Positions 33,463 to 40,830 of a stretch of DNA of 45,075 bases are shown one piece after another. The stretch covers positions 1-45,075 of the forward strand of contig JBKBRC010000020.1 in assembly GCA_046292345.1 (NCBI GenBank). Reading direction: 5' to 3'. The notes under the pieces are model-generated. The model was not told the origin of the DNA. It was given only the letters and a program-made list of their open reading frames with translations, and did no database searches. Made by a program: the position numbers and the translations under genes. Positions within the stretch are counted from its first letter, which is position 1. Every line of letters begins with the position of its first letter. This DNA comes from JBKBRC01 sp046292345 (GTDB lineage: Bacteria > Bacteroidota > Rhodothermia > Rhodothermales > Rubricoccaceae).

Positions 33463-34227
33463 TCAGTCCAGCAGGCGCTGTGCCGCGTAGGCTGCGCCGA
33501 CGATGCCGGCCGAGTTGCCAAGCTCGGCCGGGCGGAGCGTGGCCTGTGTGCGGAGCAGGTGTCCGAACTGCTTCCACCGCTCCGGCTTGCTGACCCCGCC
33601 GCCGACTACGATCAGGTCCGGCGCGAACAGGAACTCGAGGTGCTCGAGGGCCGGCTGCACGCGCTCTTTCGCCCACGCCTCCCACGAGAGCGCGTCGCGC
33701 TTGCGCGCCGAGTCGGCAGCCGTCGCCTCGAGGATGACGCCATCGGCGGCGTAGAGGTGGCCCAGCTCGAGGTTGGGCGCGAGGCGGCCGTCGACGAAGA
33801 GGCTGCTGCCGAGCCCCGTGCCGAAGGTGAGCATCAGCACGACGCCGCGCACGCCCCGCCCGGCGCCGAAGGTGACCTCCGCGAGGCCGGCCGCGTCGGC
33901 GTCGTTGAGCACGGCCACGGGCGCGCGGCACACGCGCGAGAAGAGCGCCGCCGCGTCCAGGCCCTTCCACGTGTCGTCGATGTTGACCGCCGTCTCGGTG
34001 ATGCCGCGGCGCACGCGCGAGGGCAGGGCGCACCCGACGGGCCCCTGCCAGCGGTAGCGGCGCATGATCTCGGCCACGGTGGCCGCGACGGCCTCGGGCG
34101 TGGCCGGCTTGGGCGTCAGCACGCGCGCGCGCTCGTCGGCGAGCGTGCCCTTGCCGAGGTGGACCGGCGCGCCCTTGATGCCGGTTCCGCCGACGTCGAT
34201 GCCAAGGATCTTGTTCGGTTTGGGCAT
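33463..34227 (-). CDS. ppgK: Polyphosphate glucokinase (ROK family)
   Basis: The 254-residue product is a short ROK-family kinase. ILGIDVGGTGIKGAPV is the N-terminal phosphate-binding loop, LNDADAAGLAE contains the catalytic Asp, and LTFGTGLGSSLFVDGRLAPNLELGHL is the sugar-binding region with the conserved glutamate. LIVVGGGVSKPERWKQF completes the adenosine-side loop. The length, TFGTGLG and LELGHL motifs and absence of the ROK zinc cysteines match PpgK, which phosphorylates glucose using polyphosphate (or ATP). It is convergent with the metallopeptidase gene and followed upstream by egtD on the same strand 30 bases away. Confidence 0.9.
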   Translation of the reverse strand: MPKPNKILGIDVGGTGIKGAPVHLGKGTLADERARVLTPKPATPEAVAATVAEIMRRYRWQGPVGCALPSRVRRGITETAVNIDDTWKGLDAAALFSRVCRAPVAVLNDADAAGLAEVTFGAGRGVRGVVLMLTFGTGLGSSLFVDGRLAPNLELGHLYAADGVILEATAADSARKRDALSWEAWAKERVQPALEHLEFLFAPDLIVVGGGVSKPERWKQFGHLLRTQATLRPAELGNSAGIVGAAYAAQRLLD

Positions 34228-34256
34228 GGCAGTCGGCGGGCGGGCGGCGAATCGGG

Positions 34257-35237
34257 CTAGGGGTGATAGAACTCGACGGCGAAGTAGGTGCGCGGGTCGG
34301 TCCAGCGTGCGGCCCGGCGGAGGCTTGCAGACGCTGCCAGCGCCGCGAGGCCGTCCGGCACGTACTTGTAGGAGTTCTCGGTGTGGATGGACTGGCCGGC
34401 GGCAAAGCTAAACGCACGCCCTGCCACGCGCACGGTCTGCGGCGCCGCAGCGACGAGGTGCATCTCGATGCGCCCCTCCTCCGCGTCGTAGCGCGCCTCG
34501 TGTCGCCAGGCGGCGAGGTCGAAGTCGGCGCCGAGCTCGCGGTTGATGCGCGCGAGCAGGTTCAGGTTGAAGGCCGCCGTGATGCCCTCCTCGTCGTCGT
34601 AGGCGCGCAGCAGGACGGCCTCGTCCTTGCGCTGGTCAGCCCCGATGAGCAGGCCGCCGTCGGCGCCGGCCACGCACGCCATCTGCGCAAGCATGGCGCG
34701 GGCGTCCTCGGGCTCGTAGTTGCCGATCGTGGAGCCGGGGAAGTAGACGACGCGGCGATGATGCGCCGGCAGGTCTGGCAGGGCGAACGGAGCCGTGTAG
34801 TCCGCCGCGAGGGGGAGGACGGGCAGGCGCGGATAGGCGTCGCGGAGACCCTCGGCGACGCGCGCGAGGTGCTCGCCCGAGATGTCGAGCGGCACGTAGG
34901 CCGCCAGCGCGGGCAGGGCGTCGAGCAGCCAGCGCGTCTTGACACTCGAGCCGCTGCCGTATTCGACGAGCACGACGCCCTCGCCTCCGCGTGCGCCGAC
35001 GTGCGCGGCGATCTCGCCGATGTGGGCGGCCATGATGCCCTCCTCGGTGCGTGTAGGGTAGTAGGCCTCGAGCGCCGTGATGGCGTCGAAGAGGGCGCTG
35101 CCGCGGGCGTCGTAGAAGTACTTGCTCGGGAGCGCGGGTGGGCGCCGGGCGAGGCCGCGCAGCACATCCGAGAGGAACGTGTCGCGGGGCGTGGCCGGGG
35201 CGGTGGCCATGGCGCGGCCAGGAGTCGGGCGGGTCAT
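34257..35237 (-). CDS. egtD: L-histidine N-alpha-methyltransferase EgtD
   Basis: EgtD trimethylates histidine to hercynine, the first step of ergothioneine synthesis. The 326-residue product has the expected Methyltransf_33 features: KYFYDARGSALFDAITALEAYYPTRTE, the SAM-binding VEYGSGSSVKTRWLLDAL, DISGEHLARVAEGL, YFPGSTIGNYEPEDA, GADQRKDEAVL and FNLNLLARINRELGADF with the Asn that helps bind histidine. The start ATG 35237 is five bases past the egtB stop; ATG 35210 is an alternative. The pair egtB-egtD is transcribed together. The genes for EgtA, EgtC and EgtE are not in the window. Confidence 0.92.
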   Translation of the reverse strand: MTRPTPGRAMATAPATPRDTFLSDVLRGLARRPPALPSKYFYDARGSALFDAITALEAYYPTRTEEGIMAAHIGEIAAHVGARGGEGVVLVEYGSGSSVKTRWLLDALPALAAYVPLDISGEHLARVAEGLRDAYPRLPVLPLAADYTAPFALPDLPAHHRRVVYFPGSTIGNYEPEDARAMLAQMACVAGADGGLLIGADQRKDEAVLLRAYDDEEGITAAFNLNLLARINRELGADFDLAAWRHEARYDAEEGRIEMHLVAAAPQTVRVAGRAFSFAAGQSIHTENSYKYVPDGLAALAASASLRRAARWTDPRTYFAVEFYHP

Positions 35238-35242
35238 CGGTC

Positions 35243-36553
35243 TCAGAGGCTCCGGGCGAGCCGGAGGCCGGTGAACTGCCACGTCGCCTCGGGGGGGAAG
35301 AAATTGCGGTAGGAGGGGCGGACGTGCGTGCGGCTCGTGGCGACGCTGCCGCCGCGCAGCACGAACTGTCCGCTCATGAACTTGCCGTTGTACTCCCCCA
35401 GCGCGCCCTCGACGGGTCGGTAGCCGGGGTAGGGCGTGTAAGCGCTGTGCGTCCACTGCCAGACGTGCCCGGCGAGTTGGAGCAGCGCGCCTGGCGCGCC
35501 GTCGCCCGAGGGCGGGGCGGCCGGGGCGGGGTGGAGGCGTCCGCCCTCGGCGTAGCCCTCCGTGTCGGCGAGGGCGTCGTCCCAGGCCGTGCGCGCGGCG
35601 AGCTCCCACTCGAACTCGGAGGGCAGGCGCGCGCCGGCCCAGCGCGCGTAGGCATCGGCCTCGTAATAGGAGAGGTGCGTGACGGGCTCGTGCGGATCGA
35701 CGGGGCGCATGCCGGCGAGCGTGAAGTGGCGCCACGCGCCGTCGTCACCGGGCTCCCAGTAGAACGGCGCTTCCCAGCCTTCGGCCTGTACGGTCGCCCA
35801 GCCGGCCGAGAGCCACAGCTCCGGGCGGCGGTACCCGCCGTCGGCGATGAAGGCGGTGTACTCGCCCGCCGTCACGAGGCGGTGCCCGATGGCGAACGGC
35901 TCCGCAAAGTGCCGGTGGGCCGGCCCCTCGTTGTCGAAGTGGAAGCGCTCGGCGCTGGTTGCGCCGCCCGCCACGGCGCCGACGCGGTGCACGCCGCCTT
36001 CGAACGCAACCCACCGCAGCGGCCCCGGGTCGGGCGAGGGCGTTTGGGGTCGCGCGCGGTAGACCGGCCGCAGCGGATTGACCGAGAACACGTGCTTGAT
36101 GTCGGTCAGCATCAGCTCCTGGTGCTGCTGCTCGTGGTGCAGCCCCACCTCTACGACGTCGGCCACATCCGGGCGTGCCGCCTCGTCGAAGTCCTCCAGG
36201 AAGCGCAGCATGGCCTCGGTCACGTGCGCGCGGTAGGCGCGCACCTCGGCGACGGTGGGGCGGGAGAGGTAGCCGCGCTGCGCCCGGCAGTGCCGCTCCC
36301 CGGCCTGCACGTAGTACGAGTTGAACAGGTACGGGTAGGCCTCGTCGTAGAGCGCGTAGCCGGGCGCGTAGGGGCGCAGAACGAAAGTTTCCCAGAACCA
36401 CGTCGTGTGCGCGAGGTGCCACTTGGTCGGGCTGACGTCGGTCATGGACTGCACGACGAAGTCCTCGGTGGCGAGCGGTTCGCAGAGCGCCTCAGAGTAG
36501 GCCCGGACGTCGGCGAAGCGCTGGGCGAGACGGGTGTGCGTAGCGAGTTGCAT
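35243..36553 (-). CDS. egtB: Ergothioneine synthase EgtB (iron-dependent sulfoxide synthase)
   Basis: EgtB uses non-heme iron and oxygen to join hercynine to cysteine or gamma-glutamylcysteine. The 436-residue product has a DinB-type N-terminal domain with probable iron ligands His49 (KWHLAHTTWFWE) and His140/His144 (HHEQQHQELML), then an FGE-sulfatase domain from about 180 (VAFEGGVHRVG, THLSYYEADAYARWAGARLPSEFEWELAAR, LQLAGHVWQWTHSAY, VLRGGSVATSRTHVRPSYRNF). With egtD next door, the ergothioneine role is favoured over the similar selenoneine synthase SenA. The absence of egtA and egtC nearby hints at a cysteine-using type, an inference only. First gene of its operon, divergent from the heme operon. 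Confidence 0.91.
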   Translation of the reverse strand: MQLATHTRLAQRFADVRAYSEALCEPLATEDFVVQSMTDVSPTKWHLAHTTWFWETFVLRPYAPGYALYDEAYPYLFNSYYVQAGERHCRAQRGYLSRPTVAEVRAYRAHVTEAMLRFLEDFDEAARPDVADVVEVGLHHEQQHQELMLTDIKHVFSVNPLRPVYRARPQTPSPDPGPLRWVAFEGGVHRVGAVAGGATSAERFHFDNEGPAHRHFAEPFAIGHRLVTAGEYTAFIADGGYRRPELWLSAGWATVQAEGWEAPFYWEPGDDGAWRHFTLAGMRPVDPHEPVTHLSYYEADAYARWAGARLPSEFEWELAARTAWDDALADTEGYAEGGRLHPAPAAPPSGDGAPGALLQLAGHVWQWTHSAYTPYPGYRPVEGALGEYNGKFMSGQFVLRGGSVATSRTHVRPSYRNFFPPEATWQFTGLRLARSL

Positions 36554-36700
36554 GCAGGACGTGAGAGTAGAACGGGGAGGGGGCTACGCCCTCCCGCGGG
36601 GATAGGTTTTACACAGACGGGTTTTGCGAGGGCGTGGCCGAGGGCAGAAGAGGCGCCAGGGCGCAGAGCGCAGGGCGCAGCGGAGCCAGGGGCGTACCGA

Positions 36701-36968
36701 CGACGAGGAGGAACCTACTCGACCCGACGAGGAGGAACCTACTCGACCCGACGAGGAGGAACCTACTCGACCCGACGAGGAGGAACCTACTCGACTGATC
36801 TTCACCGTGGTACCTTTTGGTNNNNNNNNNNNNNNNNNNNNNNNNNNNNNNNNNNNNNNNNNNNNNNNNNNNNNNNNNNNNNNNNNNNNNNNNNNNNNNN
36901 NNNNNNNNNNNNNNNNNNNNNCGACGAGGAGGAACCTACTCGACCCGACGAGGAGGAACCTACTCGAC
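36701..36968. repeat. 24-bp tandem array (4 + 2 copies) across an assembly gap
   Basis: The 24-base unit consisting of CGACGAGGAGGAACCTACTC followed by GACC occurs four times at 36701-36795, the last one base short, and twice at 36922-36968, before and after the N run. It lies in the 477-base divergent intergenic region between egtB and the heme operon, which holds no gene; frames through it read low-complexity Glu/Pro/Thr repeats. A GGGAGGG/CCCTCCC hairpin lies nearby at about 36575-36595. Confidence 0.9.
36822..36921. other. Assembly gap (100 N)
   Basis: Exactly 100 N. The 73 bases before it (36749-36821) equal the 73 bases after it (36922-36994), so the contig ends overlap and the gap probably reflects the 24-bp tandem repeat. 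Confidence 0.97.
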
Positions 36969-36986
36969 TGATCTTCACCGTGGTAC

Positions 36987-37025
36987 CTTTTGGTGAGGTT
37001 GTTATATTCCGTTACTCATCAAAAG
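36987..37025 (+). promoter_or_regulatory. Inverted-repeat operator over the heme-operon promoter
   Basis: CTTTTGGTGAG (36987-36997) and CTCATCAAAAG (37015-37025) form an 11-bp inverted repeat with one mismatch. The 17-base centre contains TATATTCC (37003-37010), a -7-like box. The stretch is much more AT-rich than its surroundings and ends five bases before the ATG of the MerR-like regulator gene, so it is a likely operator, possibly for autoregulation. No TTG is seen at the usual -33 distance, consistent with an activator-dependent or repressed promoter. Confidence 0.5.
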
Positions 37026-37030
37026 TCACT

Positions 37031-37714
37031 ATGGCTTCTGGTCCCCTGCTGAGCGTCAGCGCTGCCGCGGCGCACCTGGGCGTACACGTCAACACCGTGC
37101 GCCGCTGGACCGACGACGGCACGCTCCCCGAGGTCCGCACGGCCGGCGGGCACCGTCGTATCCCGGCCGAGGCCGTCGAGCGGCTGCGCCGCGAGCGCGC
37201 AGCCGGGGACGCGCCCGACCTCGCCGCGTCGGCCGCGCTCGTCCCGGCCAGCGGCGTCGCCCCGGCCGACGCGGCGTGGGCCGAGCACGCGGTCGTGCAC
37301 ACGCGCTACCAGGTGCGGCAGCAGGACGGTGCGGCGTGGAACCGCGTCTTCTCCGGCGCGGAGCGCGCGCACCGCCGCGAGACCGGCCGGCAACTCATCG
37401 GGCTACTGCTGCGGCATGTGGCCGGTCAGGGCGACCCGGACGCCCTCAACGCCGAGGTGCGCCGTCTCGCCTGGGGATACGCGCTCGACATGAAAGACCA
37501 CGGCCTGCCGCTGACCGAGGCGCTCCGCGCGACGCTCTTCTTCCGCGACGTCCTGACCGAGTCGACCGGCTACCATCCTCGTCTCGAGGAGCGCTCCGCG
37601 GAGGAGCAGATCGGGCTGCTGCGCCGCGTCAACGCCTTCATGAACGAGGTCCAGATGACAATCGCGCAGGCGTACGAGTCCGAGCTTCCACGTCCGACCG
37701 GCCCCGACGCATGA
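37031..37714 (+). CDS. MerR/excisionase-type HTH regulator, first gene of the heme operon
   Basis: The 227-residue product begins with a MerR-like winged helix (about 7-55): LLSVSAAAAHLGVHVNTVRRWTDDGTLP, then TAGGHRRIPAEAVERLR, the BldC/HTH_17 signature. A Pro/Ala linker leads to an all-helical C-terminal domain (about 90-220) containing ETGRQLIGLLLRHVAG and EEQIGLLRRVNAFMNEVQMTIAQAY. This half resembles helical sensor domains but I cannot name its family. The ATG is chosen because the helix-turn-helix starts a few residues later; a longer frame runs through the gap and is spurious. Its stop overlaps hemA (ATGA), and an inverted repeat lies just upstream, so it probably regulates its own operon, perhaps in response to heme, a porphyrin or iron (inference). 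Confidence 0.75.
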   Translation: MASGPLLSVSAAAAHLGVHVNTVRRWTDDGTLPEVRTAGGHRRIPAEAVERLRRERAAGDAPDLAASAALVPASGVAPADAAWAEHAVVHTRYQVRQQDGAAWNRVFSGAERAHRRETGRQLIGLLLRHVAGQGDPDALNAEVRRLAWGYALDMKDHGLPLTEALRATLFFRDVLTESTGYHPRLEERSAEEQIGLLRRVNAFMNEVQMTIAQAYESELPRPTGPDA

Positions 37715-39060
37715 CGCCTGCGGTTGCGCCTCTGTTTGCCAGCCTCTCGCTCGAGGGTACGCGGTGCGCCGTGGCGGTGCGCGAGGCATGGGCGCTCTCG
37801 GCCGGCGAGAAGGCCGCCCTGCGCGAGGCCGCGCGCGAGGCCGGCTTCGGGCTCTGGGTCGTCGCGACGTGCTTCCGCCTCGAGGTGCTCGTCACGGGCG
37901 ACGCCCCCGAGGGCGCGCTGCTCGCGTGGGCGCGCGCGCGCCTGGCCGCGCTCGACGCCTCACGTGCGGTGGACGGGTTCCAGGCGCGCACCGGCGAGGA
38001 CGCGCTGCGCCACCTCTTCCGCGTCGCGTGTGGGCTCGAGTCGGCCGTGCTCGGCGAGGCGCAGATCCTCGGGCAGGTGCGCCGGGCGCGCGCCGAGGCC
38101 GAGGCCGCCGGCGTGCTTCCGCCGCCGCTGCGCGCGGCGCTCGACGCTGCCGTGCGCGCCGGGCAGTGGGCGCGCCGCGCAACTGGCCTCGGGCGCGGGA
38201 CGGCCTCGATGGCGTCGGCGGCGGTGCAGTGGGCCACGGACGTAACCGGTGGTCTCTCAGACCGGCGCGTCGTCGTGGCCGGGGCGGGGCAGATGGGGCG
38301 ACTCCTGATGGGGCCGCTTGCGGCGGCGGCTCCGGCCGCGCTCACGCTCGTCTCGGGCCACGCGCCCCCCCACGCCGGCTTTGACGTCGTCCGCCCTGGC
38401 GACCTCGCGGCGCTGCTGCCTGAGACAGACGTGCTCTTCGCCGCCACCAACCGGACCGTGCTGACGGCGGCCGCGGCGGCGGCCGTCTGGGACGATGCCC
38501 GACCGCGCGTCGTGGTAGACCTCGGGGTGCCCCGCAACGTGGAGGCCGGGGTCGGGCGGCTCGCGCACGTGCGTCTGGCCAACGTAGACGCACTCGCGGG
38601 CGTGGTCGAGGCCAGCCTGGCGCAGCGGCAGGCCGCTGTGGCGGCCGTCGAGCAGGCCATCGAGCAGCGATTGGCCGCGCTCGGTGCGACGTTCGGGCAG
38701 CTGCGGCGCGAGGCGCTCGTGGCCGACTTCCGCCGGCGCGCCGAGCGGGTCCGCCGCGACACGCTCGCCTACGTCTGTCGCCGGTGCGACGACCGAACGT
38801 GCGGCGCCACCGGGGCTGCGCCCGGCCCCGGCCCGTGCAGCGACCCCGACCGCCTCTCGCGCACCCTCACGACGCGCCTCCTGCACGACCTCACCGCGCG
38901 CCTCCGCCACGACGTGGCCGACGAGGCGACGCTTCGCCGCCTGCTCGCGATCTCCGACGCAGCTCCCGCCGGCGCAGCTCCCGCCGACGCAGCTCCCGCC
39001 GACGCAGCTCCCGCCGACGCAGCTCCCGCCGACGCAGCTCCCGCCGACGCGCATGGCTGA
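37711..39060 (+). CDS. hemA: Glutamyl-tRNA reductase with Cys-rich insertion and repeat tail
   Basis: HemA reduces glutamyl-tRNA to glutamate-1-semialdehyde, the first committed step of heme synthesis. The 449-residue product has the catalytic Cys54 (VVATCFRLEVLV), the ESAVLGEAQILGQVRRA signature, the NADPH-binding VVVAGAGQMGRLLMGPL and DLGVPRNVEAGVG. The C-terminal dimerisation region carries an unusual insertion with Cys356, Cys359, Cys364 and Cys376, before the conserved TRLLHDLTARLRHD segment. The last 35 residues are six copies of (D/G)AAPA encoded by a 15-bp repeat. It overlaps both the regulator gene and hemC. The usual partner hemL is not in the window. Confidence 0.94.
   Translation: MTPAVAPLFASLSLEGTRCAVAVREAWALSAGEKAALREAAREAGFGLWVVATCFRLEVLVTGDAPEGALLAWARARLAALDASRAVDGFQARTGEDALRHLFRVACGLESAVLGEAQILGQVRRARAEAEAAGVLPPPLRAALDAAVRAGQWARRATGLGRGTASMASAAVQWATDVTGGLSDRRVVVAGAGQMGRLLMGPLAAAAPAALTLVSGHAPPHAGFDVVRPGDLAALLPETDVLFAATNRTVLTAAAAAAVWDDARPRVVVDLGVPRNVEAGVGRLAHVRLANVDALAGVVEASLAQRQAAVAAVEQAIEQRLAALGATFGQLRREALVADFRRRAERVRRDTLAYVCRRCDDRTCGATGAAPGPGPCSDPDRLSRTLTTRLLHDLTARLRHDVADEATLRRLLAISDAAPAGAAPADAAPADAAPADAAPADAAPADAHG
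38956..39045 (+). repeat. 15-bp tandem repeat in the hemA 3' end, 6 copies
   Basis: Six copies of GACGCAGCTCCCGCC, the second with one changed base (GGC). In frame they encode the Asp-Ala-Ala-Pro-Ala tail of HemA. The array ends eight bases before the hemC start, so a change in copy number would alter only the tail. Confidence 0.97.
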
Positions 39061-39979
39061 CCTCCCCACCATGCTCCGCCTTGGCACGCGCACGTCGCGC
39101 CTTGCGACGTGGCAGGCCGCGCACGTCGCGGCCGGCCTCGAGGCGGCCTGGCCCGGCCTGCGCGTCGCGCTCGTGCCGTACGTCACCGAGGGGGATCGCC
39201 GGCTCGGGCAGCCGCTCCCCGAGATCGGCGGCAAGGGGCTCTTCACGGCCGAACTCGAGGCCGACCTGCGTGCCGGACGCCTCGACCTTGCCGTGCACTC
39301 GCTCAAAGACCTCCCGACTGAAGACCCGCCCGGCCTCGCGCTCGGCGCGATCACCCGGCGCGCCGACGCGCGCGACGCCTGGGTCTGTCCGGCGGGGCTC
39401 GGGCTCGCGGCCCTGCCCGCGGGCGCCGTCGTCGGCACGAGCAGTCTGCGGCGCGCGGCGCAGCTGCTCGCACGGCGGCCGGACCTCACGGTCCGCTCCA
39501 TCCGCGGCAACGTCGAGACGCGGGTCCGCAAGACGCAGCAGGGCGACTACGACGCGACCGTGCTCGCGCTGGCCGGCCTCGACCGCCTCGGCCGGCGCGA
39601 CGCGGTCACGGCCATCCTCGACTTCGACACGATGCTGCCCGCACCGGGCCAGGCCGCGCTCGCGGTGCAAGTCCGGGAGGACGACGAGGCCGCGCGCCGC
39701 GCCGTCGCCGCGCTCGATCACGCCGCGACGCGGATGGCCGTCGAGGCCGAGCGCCACTTCCTCGCCGCCCTCGGCGGCGGCTGCAGCGCGCCGGTGGCCG
39801 CGCTCGGCACGGTCGAGGGCGGGCGGCTGCGCCTGCGCGGGCGCATCTGCGCCGTGGACGGCTCGGCCGTCGTCGAGGTGGCAGACAGCGCGGCCCTCCG
39901 CCCGGATGCCGCCGAAGGAATGGGCCGCGCCGCCGCCGCCGAGGCGCTCGCCCGGGGCGCTCGCGCCCTGATGCCATGA
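39053..39979 (+). CDS. hemC: Hydroxymethylbilane synthase (porphobilinogen deaminase)
   Basis: HemC joins four porphobilinogens into hydroxymethylbilane on a dipyrromethane cofactor. The 308-residue product is colinear with the family: LRLGTRTSRLATWQA, PEIGGKGLFTAELEADLRAGRLDLAVHSLKDLPT with the catalytic Asp, VVGTSSLRRAAQLLARRPDL, SIRGNVETRVRK and the cofactor-attaching cysteine in LGGGCSAPVAALG (about residue 243). ATG 39053 lies inside the end of hemA and the stop overlaps hemD in ATGA. The alternative longer frame is the hemA repeat region read out of frame. Confidence 0.97.
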   Translation: MADLPTMLRLGTRTSRLATWQAAHVAAGLEAAWPGLRVALVPYVTEGDRRLGQPLPEIGGKGLFTAELEADLRAGRLDLAVHSLKDLPTEDPPGLALGAITRRADARDAWVCPAGLGLAALPAGAVVGTSSLRRAAQLLARRPDLTVRSIRGNVETRVRKTQQGDYDATVLALAGLDRLGRRDAVTAILDFDTMLPAPGQAALAVQVREDDEAARRAVAALDHAATRMAVEAERHFLAALGGGCSAPVAALGTVEGGRLRLRGRICAVDGSAVVEVADSAALRPDAAEGMGRAAAAEALARGARALMP

Positions 39980-40830
39980 CGGAACCCGCTGTGCCGATGC
40001 TGCCCCTCCGCGGCCGCCTGATCGTCGTCACGCGCGCCGCCGACCAGGCCGAGGCGCTCGCCGGGCCGCTGCGCGCCCTCGGCGCGGCGGTCGCGCTCGT
40101 GCCGGCCATCCGCAGCGAGCCCGCCGAGGCCGAGGCGCTGGCGGCCGCCGCGCGGGCGCTCGGCCGCGCGCGGTGGCTCGGCTTCACGAGCCCAAGCGGC
40201 GTCCGCTACGGCTGGCCGGCCGTCGCCGCCGCATGGCCGGATGGGTTGCCGGGCGCGCTGGGCGTGGCCGCCGTCGGGCCGGGCACGGCCGAGGCGCTGC
40301 GCGCGCGTGGTGTCGTGCCGGCGTTCCAGCCCCGCGAGGCAAGCGGCGACGCCTTCGCGGCCGAGCTGCCCGTCGCGCCGGGCGACCGCGTCGTCCTGAT
40401 GCGCTCGCACATCGCGCGGCGCGCCGTCGCCGAGGCGCTGCGCGCGCGCGGGGCGGTCGTGACCGACGCCGTGGCCTACCGCACCGTTGAGGGCGCGCGG
40501 CCCGAAGCGGTGCACGCCGCGCTCGAGGCGCAGCCCGATGCGGTCACGTTCACCGCGCCCTCGGCCGTACGCGGCTTCCTCGCCGGGCTCGACGCAGCCG
40601 GGCTCGACGCAGCCGGGCTCGATGCAGCCGGGCTCGATGCAGCCGGGCTCGATGCAGCCGGGCTCGATGCAGCCGGCCGCGCGCGGCTCCGCAGCACCGC
40701 GCTCGTCCCCATCGGCTCCGTCACGGCCGCCGCCCTCACCGAGGCCGGGTTGACCCCTGCCCTCATCCCCTCCCCATCCACGCTGCCCGGCCTCGTCGCC
40801 GCGCTGCGCGCCCTCTTCGCCGATGCATGA
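39976..40830 (+). CDS. hemD: Uroporphyrinogen-III synthase with internal LDAAG repeat
   Basis: HemD closes hydroxymethylbilane to uroporphyrinogen III with inversion of ring D. The 284-residue product fits the poorly conserved family: an N-terminal GRLIVVTRAADQAEALAGPLRALGA, FTSPSGVRY, AAVGPGTAEALRARGV, ASGDAFAAEL, AVAYRTVEG and VTFTAPSAVRGFL, then a C-terminal IGSVTAAALTEAGLTP. Between the last two blocks sit six copies of Leu-Asp-Ala-Ala-Gly (about 204-233), encoded by a 15-bp array. This lies where other HemD proteins have a short loop or helix, so the repeat probably lengthens a surface helix. It overlaps hemC by four bases and hemB by eight. Assignment is supported by operon position. 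Confidence 0.92.
   Translation: MTEPAVPMLPLRGRLIVVTRAADQAEALAGPLRALGAAVALVPAIRSEPAEAEALAAAARALGRARWLGFTSPSGVRYGWPAVAAAWPDGLPGALGVAAVGPGTAEALRARGVVPAFQPREASGDAFAAELPVAPGDRVVLMRSHIARRAVAEALRARGAVVTDAVAYRTVEGARPEAVHAALEAQPDAVTFTAPSAVRGFLAGLDAAGLDAAGLDAAGLDAAGLDAAGLDAAGRARLRSTALVPIGSVTAAALTEAGLTPALIPSPSTLPGLVAALRALFADA
40585..40674 (+). repeat. 15-bp tandem repeat inside hemD, 6 copies
   Basis: Six copies of GGGCTCGACGCAGCC; the first two have GAC and the last four GAT, which shows that the array grew by duplicating a variant unit. In frame it encodes Leu-Asp-Ala-Ala-Gly. Confidence 0.97.

Noticed and set aside
35138..37030. Long plus-strand frame running through egtB antisense, the N gap and into the regulator gene
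   Set aside because: It crosses 100 N and the 24-bp repeats, and only its last 227 codons match a protein family. The regulator starts at 37031.
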